Shown: piece by piece, positions 1 to 5,044 of the stretch | Layout of the letters: each line of letters opens with the position of its first letter | Position numbering within the stretch: position 1 is the stretch's first letter | Source of the DNA: Flavobacteriaceae bacterium | GTDB lineage: Bacteria; Bacteroidota; Bacteroidia; Flavobacteriales; Flavobacteriaceae | Reading direction: 5' to 3' | DNA length: 6,160 nucleotides | Assembly: GCA_947461915.1 (NCBI GenBank) | Contig: CANHNG010000118.1 | Location: 1-6,160 of the forward strand | Notes under the pieces: model-generated | The model's input: the letters and a program-made list of their open reading frames with translations, nothing else | What the model was told of the DNA's origin: nothing | The model's database searches: none | Made by a program: the position numbers and the translations under genes

Positions 1-657
1 AAAAAAGGAAAACCTTTTTACTGGGTTGTAGCAGCTGATGCTCGCTCAAAAAGAGACGGTAAATACCTAGAAAAAATTGGTACTTACAATCCAAACACAA
101 ATCCTGCAACTATCGATTTAAATCTTGATAGCGCAGTAAAATGGTTGCACAATGGTGCTCAACCTACTGAAACAGCTAAAGCTATCCTTTCTTACAAAGG
201 TGCGCTATTAAAACACCACCTTGATGGCGGGATCCGTAAAGGAGCTCTAACCCAAGAACAAGCTGATGCAAAATTAGCGGAATGGTTAGAAGCTAAATCA
301 GGAAAAGTAGATGCCAAAAAAGAAGGTTTGACAAAAGCGCAAGCCGATGCAAAAACGAAAGCTTTGAAAGCAGAAAAAGAAGTGAATGCAAAACGTTTAG
401 CTGCAGCTGCACAAGCTGAAGCAGATTCTATTGCTGCCGCCAATCCTGCTGTTGAAGAAGAAGTTGCTGAGGTTGAAGTAGAAGCTGCCGCTGAAGAGGT
501 TACAGAAGTAGAAACTCCTGCTGTTGAAGAAGCTCCAGTTGCTGAAATTGAAGAAATTCCTGTTGCCGAAGAAGCTCCAATTGCCGAAGTTGAAGAGACT
601 CCTGCTACTGAAGAAGCTCCAGTTGCTGAAGAAAACAACGAAACTACAGAGGCATAA
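1..657 (+). CDS. rpsP: 30S ribosomal protein S16 (5'-truncated by window edge), long acidic C-terminal extension
   Basis: S16 is a small-subunit ribosomal protein that binds 16S rRNA and is needed for 30S assembly. The reading frame is open from base 1, so the first codons (about ten by comparison with the family) lie outside the window. A TTG at 145 is internal and is not the start. Visible residues 1-74 are the conserved S16 core: KKGKPFYWVVAADARSKRDG, then EKIGTYNP, then the WLHNGAQPT region. About 144 further residues follow, whereas the E. coli protein has only 82 in total. The extension is first Lys/Ala-rich and probably helical (about 75-147), then strongly acidic (about 150-218, roughly 26 Glu and no Lys or Arg), with 14-residue repeats. 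Long S16 tails are known in Bacteroidota, but the role of this one is unknown. rimM follows 13 bases downstream, the classical rpsP-rimM order. Confidence 0.96.
   Translation, partial: KKGKPFYWVVAADARSKRDGKYLEKIGTYNPNTNPATIDLNLDSAVKWLHNGAQPTETAKAILSYKGALLKHHLDGGIRKGALTQEQADAKLAEWLEAKSGKVDAKKEGLTKAQADAKTKALKAEKEVNAKRLAAAAQAEADSIAAANPAVEEEVAEVEVEAAAEEVTEVETPAVEEAPVAEIEEIPVAEEAPIAEVEETPATEEAPVAEENNETTEA
514..639 (+). repeat. Three tandem 42-bp units coding the S16 acidic tail
   Basis: Three in-frame units of 14 codons lie at 514-555, 556-597 and 598-639. Their shared pattern is T/I-P-x-x-E-E-A-P-V/I-A-E-x-x-x; the last two codons of unit 3 have drifted to Asn-Asn. Units 1 and 3 share a 21-base identical stretch (526-546 and 610-630) and an identical first three codons, so they are closer to each other than to unit 2. 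The preserved 42-base period fits expansion and contraction by slippage or unequal recombination without loss of frame. Confidence 0.85.
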
Positions 658-670
658 TTTTCAAGCGACG

Positions 671-1195
671 ATGCGTAAAGAAGATTGTTTCTATTTAGGT
701 AAAATCGCAAAAAAATTTAGCTTTAAAGGGGAAGTTCTTGCCTATTTAGATACGGACGAACCTGAGTTATACGAAAACTTGGAATCAGTGTTTGTTGAAT
801 GCAACAAACACTTGGTTCCTTTTTTTATTGAAAGCTGTTCCCTTCACAAAAACGACTTTCTTAGAATTCGTTTTGAAGATATGAATACTGAGGAAGATGC
901 CGATGCTATAATAGGCAATGCCATTTACCTTCCTTTAGAAATGTTGCCCAAACTTACCGGCAATAAATTCTACTTTCACGAAGTAATTGGCTTTGAAGTC
1001 GAAGACCAACGACTTGGTGTGGTTGGAAAAATTCAATCCATAAATGATTCTACGGCACAACCGCTGTTCGAAGTGCTAAACGGCGAAATAGAAATTCTTA
1101 TTCCCATGATTGACCATTTCCTTGTAAAAATTGACAGGGAAAACAAAATAGTTATCATGGATTTGCCGGAAGGATTGATTGAAATGTATTTATAA
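671..1195 (+). CDS. rimM: Ribosome maturation factor RimM
   Basis: RimM binds ribosomal protein S19 and the 30S head and assists late 30S maturation and 16S rRNA processing. The 174-residue length is usual for the family. The N-terminal RimM beta-barrel opens with CFYLGKIAKKFSFKGEV (residues 6-22). The C-terminal PRC-barrel domain starts near residue 95 (LTGNKFYFHEVIGFEV) and ends with the typical ILIPMIDHFLVKID and LPEGLIEMY segments (142-173). The ATG at 671 is chosen because homology begins there. The same frame is open back to 512 through the rpsP tail, where it would add a low-complexity Lys/Leu stretch that is only an out-of-frame reading of the S16 repeats. The gene lies 13 bases after rpsP with no terminator between, so it is probably cotranscribed. 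No Shine-Dalgarno sequence is visible. Confidence 0.95.
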   Translation: MRKEDCFYLGKIAKKFSFKGEVLAYLDTDEPELYENLESVFVECNKHLVPFFIESCSLHKNDFLRIRFEDMNTEEDADAIIGNAIYLPLEMLPKLTGNKFYFHEVIGFEVEDQRLGVVGKIQSINDSTAQPLFEVLNGEIEILIPMIDHFLVKIDRENKIVIMDLPEGLIEMYL

Positions 1196-1365
1196 TTGAC
1201 AATCGATAGTTTACAATTTATAATTATTAGGAGCTATAGCCTGCTGTTCGTTAAATCTTTTATGCCGAACAACGGCACAAAAGGACATCACCACCATAAG
1301 GGCTAGGGATCTTCTTTCTAAACTACACTTTTCATTATCAATTATCCATTGTAAATTATCAATTA
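1193..1365. repeat. Intergenic repeat-like element with imperfect terminal inverted repeats and a central hairpin
   Basis: This fills the whole spacer between rimM and the methyltransferase gene. The ends are inverted copies: TAATTGA at 1193-1199 against TCAATTA at 1359-1365 (exact), and 1210-1226 against 1339-1355 (14 of 17 matching). The middle has a hairpin: stem 1257-1267 with 1273-1283 (10 of 11 pairs), loop AACAA. The core begins AGGAGCTATAGCCTGCTG (1229-1246) and ends near AAGGGCTAGGGAT (1298-1310). From memory, such GGAGCTAT...GGGCTAGGG cores recur between genes in Flavobacterium genomes; I could not search. The left end contains the rimM stop codon and the right end stops two bases before the next ATG. 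No open reading frame of note lies inside. Confidence 0.6.
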
Positions 1366-1367
1366 AA

Positions 1368-2075
1368 ATGTTTTCATTCAAACAATTCTCGCTTGAACAA
1401 GATCAATGTGCTATGAAAATTGGCACTGACGGAGTTTTACTTGGAGCTTGGACACCAATTGAAAATAATCCTCGCAGTATTTTAGACATTGGAACCGGAA
1501 CCGGAATCATAGCGTTGATGCTGGCGCAAAGAAGTTCAGCAAGCCAGATTGACGCTCTAGAGATTGACGAAAATTCGTATGAACAGTCCACTGATAATTT
1601 TGAAAATTCCCCATGGAACGATCGATTGTTTTGTTTTCACGCTGCCCTGGACGAATTCGTCGAAGAACCCGAAGATGAATACGATTTAATAGTTTCCAAT
1701 CCTCCATTTTATAACGAAGATTACAAAACAGATAATCCTCAACGCGATTTGGCCCGTTTTCAAGACGCCATGCCTTTCGAGGATTTAATTGAAGCCGCTG
1801 CCTTGTTGCTTTCCGAGGACGGAATTTTTACAGTGATCATTCCATTTAAAGAGGAAGAAAATTTCATTGACTTGTGCGCCAAAGCCGAATTGTATCCCGT
1901 TAAAATTACTCGGGTAAAAGGGTCACATAAAACCCCAATTGTGAGAAGTTTATTGGCATTCAAAAGATATGAATTGGCTGTTTTAACTGCCGATGAGTTG
2001 GTTATTGAAATAAACAGACACGAGTATACGGATGAATATATTGAGTTGACAAAGGATTTCTACTTGAAGATGTAA
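1368..2075 (+). CDS. trmN6: tRNA1(Val) (adenine(37)-N6)-methyltransferase, YfiC/TrmN6 family
   Basis: This is a SAM-dependent class I (Rossmann) methyltransferase. Family members such as E. coli YfiC methylate N6 of A37, next to the anticodon of tRNA1(Val), in the cytoplasm. The 235-residue protein shows the family entry motif KIGTDGVLLGAW (17-28), SAM-binding motif I ILDIGTGTGIIAL (38-50), a following acidic residue in ALEID (63-67), and the N6-adenine catalytic motif NPPF (111-114). The NPPF motif separates it from C5 or RNA-ribose methyltransferases. KGSHKTPIVRSLLAF (184-198) matches the family's C-terminal part. It starts at ATG 1368 just after the repeat element, in the same direction as rpsP-rimM. 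I see no promoter of its own, so it may be reached by readthrough from rimM. The exact tRNA target is inferred from the family. Confidence 0.9.
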   Translation: MFSFKQFSLEQDQCAMKIGTDGVLLGAWTPIENNPRSILDIGTGTGIIALMLAQRSSASQIDALEIDENSYEQSTDNFENSPWNDRLFCFHAALDEFVEEPEDEYDLIVSNPPFYNEDYKTDNPQRDLARFQDAMPFEDLIEAAALLLSEDGIFTVIIPFKEEENFIDLCAKAELYPVKITRVKGSHKTPIVRSLLAFKRYELAVLTADELVIEINRHEYTDEYIELTKDFYLKM

Positions 2076-2103
2076 CTCGAAATCAAGGATAAACTCGAAA
2101 TCA
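2074..2103. repeat. Short 12-bp direct repeat after the methyltransferase stop
   Basis: AACTCGAAATCA occurs exactly at 2074-2085 and 2092-2103, separated by six bases. The first copy overlaps the stop codon of the upstream gene. Its function is unknown; it may be a local duplication. Confidence 0.6.
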
Positions 2104-2121
2104 TAATTCCATCAGTTTTTT

Positions 2122-2155
2122 AAATATAACTTTAAGACTTTGTTTTGTTATATTT
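2122..2155. promoter_or_regulatory. Perfect 9-bp inverted repeat overlapping the -33 region of the dehydrogenase promoter
   Basis: AAATATAAC (2122-2130) is the exact reverse complement of GTTATATTT (2147-2155), with 16 bases between. The dyad spans the proposed -33 element (2139-2142), a position where a repressor or activator could act. The arms are AT-rich, so chance similarity, or a weak terminator for the upstream gene, remains possible. Confidence 0.35.
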
Positions 2156-2170
2156 CTTTATGTAGATTTG
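2139..2170 (+). promoter_or_regulatory. Bacteroidota-type promoter for the acyl-CoA dehydrogenase gene
   Basis: A TTTG at 2139-2142 (-33 element) and TAGATTTG at 2163-2170 are separated by 20 bases. The second element is a perfect match to the TAnnTTTG -7 consensus of the Bacteroidota primary sigma factor, and the spacing fits the known range. It lies about 60 bases upstream of the ATG at 2231. The transcription start is inferred to lie a few bases after 2170. Confidence 0.7.
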
Positions 2171-2186
2171 TAACACCATAAGTAAC

Positions 2187-2222
2187 AGATTGCTTCGTTT
2201 CTCTGCGTTGCGCTCACAATGA
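2187..2222. repeat. Possible dispersed short repeat in the 5' leader of the dehydrogenase gene
   Basis: The segment AGATTGCTTCGTTTCTC (2187-2203) followed by GCGTTGCGCTCACAATGA (2205-2222) resembles, on the complementary strand, the widely scattered 'CATTGCGAG...GAACGAAGCAATC' type of intergenic repeat known from many bacterial genomes. Its ends, ATTG (2189-2192) and CAAT (2217-2220), are complementary. It is more GC-rich than the rest of the spacer and sits between promoter and start codon. The assignment is by remembered resemblance only. Confidence 0.45.
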
Positions 2223-2230
2223 AATAAATT

Positions 2231-3409
2231 ATGAAACCAGACTTATTTCAAGCTCCAGATTATTACAATCTAGACGAATTATTGACGGATGAACATAAAT
2301 TAGTACGTGATGCCGCACGCGAATGGGTAAAACGTGAAGTTTCGCCAATCATTGAAGACTACACCCAAAGAGCTGAATTCCCAAAGCAAATCATCAAAGG
2401 CTTGGCCAATATAGGCGCTTTTGGGCCCTATATTCCATCAGCATACGGTGGGGCAGGTTTAGACCAAATTTCGTATGGCTTGATTATGCAGGAAATTGAA
2501 CGGGGCGATTCCGGTGTTCGTTCCACGGCATCGGTGCAATCTTCTTTGGTGATGTATCCCATTTGGAAATACGGAACCGAGGAACAACGCCTAAAATATT
2601 TACCCCAACTGGCATCGGGAGAATTGATGGGTTGCTTTGGCTTGACCGAGCCCAATTACGGTTCTGATCCCGGAAGCATGATTTCCAACTTTAAGGATAT
2701 GGGCGACCATTACTTATTAAATGGAGCAAAAATGTGGATTTCTAACGCGCCGTTTGCTGATATTGCCATAGTTTGGGCGAAAAATGAGACAGGAAGAATT
2801 CACGGATTAATTGTGGAACGGGGCATGCCAGGATTTTCAACTCCGGAAACACATCATAAATGGTCGCTTCGCGCTTCGGCAACTGGCGAATTGATTTTTG
2901 ATAATGTAAAAGTGCCAAAAGAAAACAGATTACCCAATAAATCAGGATTGAGTGCACCACTAGGATGCTTGGATTCTGCCCGTTACGGAATTGCTTGGGG
3001 CGCCATAGGGGCTGCGATGGATTGTTATGACACAGCATTGCGCTATGCCAAGGAAAGAATCCAATTTGACAAACCTATAGCCGGAATGCAACTGCAACAA
3101 AAGAAATTAGCCGAAATGATTACCGAAATTACCAAAGCGCAATTGCTGACTTGGCGTTTGGGTGTTTTGAAAAACGAAGGAAAAGCCACAACAGCTCAAA
3201 TATCGATGGCTAAAAGAAACAATGTAAATATGGCCCTAACTATTGCCCGTGAAGCTAGGCAAATCCTGGGTGGAATGGGAATATCGGGCGAATATTCCAT
3301 TATGCGCCACATGATGAATCTAGAATCAGTAATCACGTACGAAGGAACACACGACATCCATTTATTGATTACCGGAATGGACATCACCGGAATTTCTGCA
3401 TTTAAATAG
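2231..3409 (+). CDS. gcdH: Glutaryl-CoA dehydrogenase-type acyl-CoA dehydrogenase
   Basis: This is an FAD-dependent acyl-CoA dehydrogenase. The family member it most resembles oxidises and decarboxylates glutaryl-CoA to crotonyl-CoA in lysine and tryptophan breakdown, passing electrons to ETF. Its 392 residues match the mature length of GCDH. Diagnostic stretches are RSTASVQSSLVMYPIW (97-112, including the Arg that binds the glutaryl carboxylate), GCFGLTEPNYGSDPGSM (134-150), WSLRASATG (211-219), SARYGIAWGAIGA (249-261), RIQFDKPIAGMQLQQKKLA (276-294), LGGMGIS (346-352) and YEGTHDIH (370-377) with the catalytic Glu at 371. These agree with GCDH rather than short- or medium-chain dehydrogenases. 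It has its own promoter and terminator and appears monocistronic. No ETF or other lysine-degradation gene is visible, so the substrate is inferred from residues alone. Confidence 0.88.
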   Translation: MKPDLFQAPDYYNLDELLTDEHKLVRDAAREWVKREVSPIIEDYTQRAEFPKQIIKGLANIGAFGPYIPSAYGGAGLDQISYGLIMQEIERGDSGVRSTASVQSSLVMYPIWKYGTEEQRLKYLPQLASGELMGCFGLTEPNYGSDPGSMISNFKDMGDHYLLNGAKMWISNAPFADIAIVWAKNETGRIHGLIVERGMPGFSTPETHHKWSLRASATGELIFDNVKVPKENRLPNKSGLSAPLGCLDSARYGIAWGAIGAAMDCYDTALRYAKERIQFDKPIAGMQLQQKKLAEMITEITKAQLLTWRLGVLKNEGKATTAQISMAKRNNVNMALTIAREARQILGGMGISGEYSIMRHMMNLESVITYEGTHDIHLLITGMDITGISAFK

Positions 3410-3447
3410 TAATAAACAACTATTAAAGTATTCATAAAATCAATAGT

Positions 3448-3483
3448 AAAGGCTTCTAGGAAACAAGAAGCTTTTTTATTTTT
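3448..3483 (+). terminator. Intrinsic terminator after the dehydrogenase gene
   Basis: The stem is 3448-3457 paired with 3466-3475: six Watson-Crick pairs GCTTCT/AGAAGC, one G-T wobble, then three A-T pairs. The 8-base loop is 3458-3465. A T-rich run continues from 3472 to 3483. It lies 39 bases after the dehydrogenase stop and just before the DUF3050 start at 3500, separating the two transcripts. Confidence 0.8.
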
Positions 3484-3499
3484 ACACCAAAATTAATCC

Positions 3500-4282
3500 A
3501 TGAATATAGAAAACATAAACAACACAATTCATCCCCAAAAAGAACTGTTGTTGAGCCATCCGTTGTACGAAAAAGTAAAAACCATTGCCGATTTAAATTG
3601 TTTTCTGGAAAATCACGTGTATGCCGTTTGGGATTTTATGTCTTTGTTAAAAGCATTACAAGCCAAATTAACCTGTACAACCACTCCTTGGTTTCCCACA
3701 AAAAATCGAGAAACAAGGTATTTGATAAACGAAATAGTTCTTGCCGAGGAAACGGATTTAACGATAGATGGCCGCCACCAAAGTCATTATGAAATGTATG
3801 TGGAAGCGATGGAAGCCTGCGGGGCAAGCACTAGTGGAATTGAATCTTTTTTGTCAGAAATCAATTCGCTTCACAACATATTCGTCGCCATTAAAACAAG
3901 TGATTTACATCCCAATATCAAAGCCTTTTTGGACTTTACCTTCAGGGTAATTGACGAAGGCAAAACACATGAAATCGCTGCTGCTTTCACCTTTGGAAGG
4001 GAAGATTTAATCCCAAGTATGTTTACAGCAATACTTAAAAACTTCCAAGCTAATTTTCCGGAAACCGATTTAAGCAAATTGATTTACTATTTCGAAAGGC
4101 ACATTGAATTGGACGCCGATGAACATGGCCCGATGGCGATGAAAATGATAACCGAACTTTGCGGCACCGATGCAAAAAAATGGAAGGATGTAGAAGAAAT
4201 TTCGATTTTGGCGCTCGAGAAACGAATTGGACTTTGGGATGCCATTGAAGAAACTATCACCAAAAATTTGGAATTGGTTTAA
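3500..4282 (+). CDS. DUF3050 family protein (heme oxygenase-like fold), function unknown
   Basis: The 260-residue soluble protein has no signal peptide or membrane segment. I recognise it as a DUF3050 protein from the start HPLYEKVKTIADLNCFLENH (20-39), then YAVWDFMSLLKALQ (41-54), TRYLINEIVLAEETD (72-86), HYEMYVEAM (96-104) and YFERHIELDADEHGPMA (197-213). The family is grouped with the all-helical heme-oxygenase/TenA-like superfamily. Within that fold, some relatives are diiron oxidases and others bind heme or no metal. Residues that could bind metal are Glu78, Glu83/84, His93, His96, Glu158, His201, Asp205 and His209; this is inference from spacing. No reaction is assigned. It sits between two terminators, so it is probably transcribed alone. 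I see no clear promoter, since the upstream terminator leaves little room. The start is the first ATG and matches family homology. Confidence 0.82.
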   Translation: MNIENINNTIHPQKELLLSHPLYEKVKTIADLNCFLENHVYAVWDFMSLLKALQAKLTCTTTPWFPTKNRETRYLINEIVLAEETDLTIDGRHQSHYEMYVEAMEACGASTSGIESFLSEINSLHNIFVAIKTSDLHPNIKAFLDFTFRVIDEGKTHEIAAAFTFGREDLIPSMFTAILKNFQANFPETDLSKLIYYFERHIELDADEHGPMAMKMITELCGTDAKKWKDVEEISILALEKRIGLWDAIEETITKNLELV

Positions 4283-4311
4283 TAAATTACTTAAACCCCT
4301 ATAAAAATCAG

Positions 4312-4343
4312 AAAGCGTCCTGTTCTAGAATAGGACGCTTTTT
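4312..4343. terminator. Strong hairpin terminator shared by convergent genes
   Basis: A perfect 10-bp stem pairs AAAGCGTCCT (4312-4321) with AGGACGCTTT (4332-4341) around a 10-base loop, with a T run at 4339-4343. On the minus strand the stem also ends in T's, followed by CTGATTTTTAT. It therefore probably stops both the DUF3050 transcript (+) and the mrp-nfu-fdx transcript (-). It begins 29 bases after the DUF3050 stop and 4 bases from the ferredoxin stop. Confidence 0.88.
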
Positions 4344-4345
4344 AA

Positions 4346-4663
4346 TTAATTTTCTGGAGCCAATTCTAACTCTAAGCCATCTAGGTCCATGGTAATTGGG
4401 ATTTGACAACCCAATCGACTGTTTGATTTTACGAAGAAAGCTTCCGAAAGCATCGCTTCTTCCTCATCGCCCATTGCCGGTAAAGCCACCTGGTTAAGAA
4501 CATAACATTGGCAAGAGGCACACATGGCCATCCCACCACAAGTTCCCTCTACAGGAAGTTCGTAAGCTTTGCACAATTCCATGACGTTCATGGCCATATC
4601 AGTAGGAGCTTGTAATTCATGAACAACTCCTTCTCGGTCTTTAATTTTTATTAATACATCCAT
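4346..4663 (-). CDS. fdx: [2Fe-2S] ferredoxin, adrenodoxin/ISC Fdx type
   Basis: This small cytoplasmic electron carrier of 105 residues has the normal length for the family. The four cluster ligands are clear: Cys42, Cys48 and Cys51 in GTCGGMAMCASC (40-51) and Cys86 in SRLGCQIPI (82-90), spacing C-x5-C-x2-C-x34-C. This is the vertebrate-adrenodoxin / bacterial ISC Fdx arrangement, not the plant photosynthetic type (C-x4-C-x2-C). A fifth cysteine, Cys53, lies two residues after the third ligand and is probably not a ligand. ISC-type ferredoxins supply electrons for Fe-S cluster assembly, and adjacency to nfu and mrp on the same strand supports that role here, though a general redox partner role is possible. 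It lies 83 bases downstream of nfu with a weak hairpin between. I found no TAnnTTTG promoter in that gap. The ATG follows an A-rich leader without Shine-Dalgarno. Confidence 0.93.
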   Translation of the reverse strand: MDVLIKIKDREGVVHELQAPTDMAMNVMELCKAYELPVEGTCGGMAMCASCQCYVLNQVALPAMGDEEEAMLSEAFFVKSNSRLGCQIPITMDLDGLELELAPEN

Positions 4664-4718
4664 TTTTTACTGTTTGTAATTGGGTAATTTTTATTACTGT
4701 AATTTTGGTGAAAGGGAA

Positions 4719-4741
4719 AATCGTGAGCATTCCTGACGATT
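4719..4741 (-). terminator. Weak hairpin between nfu and fdx, possible partial terminator
   Basis: AATCGT (4719-4724) pairs exactly with ACGATT (4736-4741), and two further pairs are possible inside across a G-G mismatch. On the minus strand it starts five bases after the nfu stop and is followed by TTTCCCTTTC, which is only a poor T tract. It could lower the ferredoxin message relative to nfu, or protect the nfu 3' end. Confidence 0.35.
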
Positions 4742-4746
4742 CTAAT

Positions 4747-4986
4747 TTATGCAATATTGACAACGGTTTCTATTTGTGGAGCAAACTTTTTGATGGTCGT
4801 TTCAACACCCGCTTTCAAGGTCATTTGATTCACGCTGCAACTGGTGCAGGCTCCTTCGAGACGAACCGTTACATGCTTGCCTTCTGTTATTGAAACAAGT
4901 GAGATATCCCCTCCATCAGAATTTAAAAAAGGGCGAATCTCTTCGAGCGCTTTTTCAATGTTGGCCGTTAATTCTTCTGTTGTCAT
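4747..4986 (-). CDS. nfu: NifU C-terminal (Nfu) domain protein, Fe-S cluster scaffold/carrier
   Basis: A 79-residue stand-alone Nfu domain. Such proteins hold a [4Fe-4S] cluster, usually bridged between two subunits, and pass it to apo-enzymes. The domain begins with an amphipathic helix, NIEKALEEIRPFLNSDGGDI (9-28), containing the signature RPFLxxDGGD. The cluster motif is GACTSCS (45-51), cysteines Cys47 and Cys50 as C-x2-C. MTLKAGVETTIKKFAP (55-70) matches the conserved region after the motif. There is no N-terminal NifU scaffold domain or A-type domain, so this is the minimal form. It lies 58 bases downstream of mrp on the same strand, a pairing that fits joint action in cluster delivery. 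No terminator is seen in that gap, so cotranscription with mrp is likely. The start is an ATG with an AT-rich leader. Confidence 0.94.
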   Translation of the reverse strand: MTTEELTANIEKALEEIRPFLNSDGGDISLVSITEGKHVTVRLEGACTSCSVNQMTLKAGVETTIKKFAPQIETVVNIA

Positions 4987-5044
4987 AATTTAGAGTATTA
5001 GATGGCTAGACTTTTTTAAAATCCCAAATCCACGTCTTTAAAAT

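Noticed and set aside
524..670. An N-terminal extension of rimM starting at TTG 524.
   Set aside because: RimM homology begins exactly at ATG 671, and the extension is just an out-of-frame reading of the S16 repeats.
192..710. A 172-codon open frame on the minus strand opposite rpsP, Ser/Ala/Thr-rich.
   Set aside because: It is the antisense reading of the repetitive GAA/GCT/GTT codons of the S16 tail; low complexity, no recognisable family, and the plus-strand gene is certain.
2742..3038. A 98-codon minus-strand open frame within the dehydrogenase gene.
   Set aside because: No recognisable family, and the opposite strand encodes an intact, strongly conserved GCDH-type protein.
3477..3484. 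TATTTTTA as a possible -7 promoter box for the DUF3050 gene.
   Set aside because: It lacks the final G of TAnnTTTG, no TTTG lies upstream at the right distance, and it overlaps the T tract of the preceding terminator.
4684..4697. Small palindrome GTAAT-TTTT-ATTAC upstream of fdx.
   Set aside because: A five-base AT-rich stem is easily found by chance in such DNA, and no promoter is nearby to make it an operator.
4705..4893. A 62-codon plus-strand open frame over nfu.
   Set aside because: It lies opposite a clear Nfu-domain gene and has no recognisable family.
5025..5032. TGGATTTG on the minus strand as a possible promoter for nfu inside the mrp-nfu gap.
   Set aside because: One mismatch to TAnnTTTG at the important second base and no -33 TTTG at suitable spacing; readthrough from mrp is simpler.
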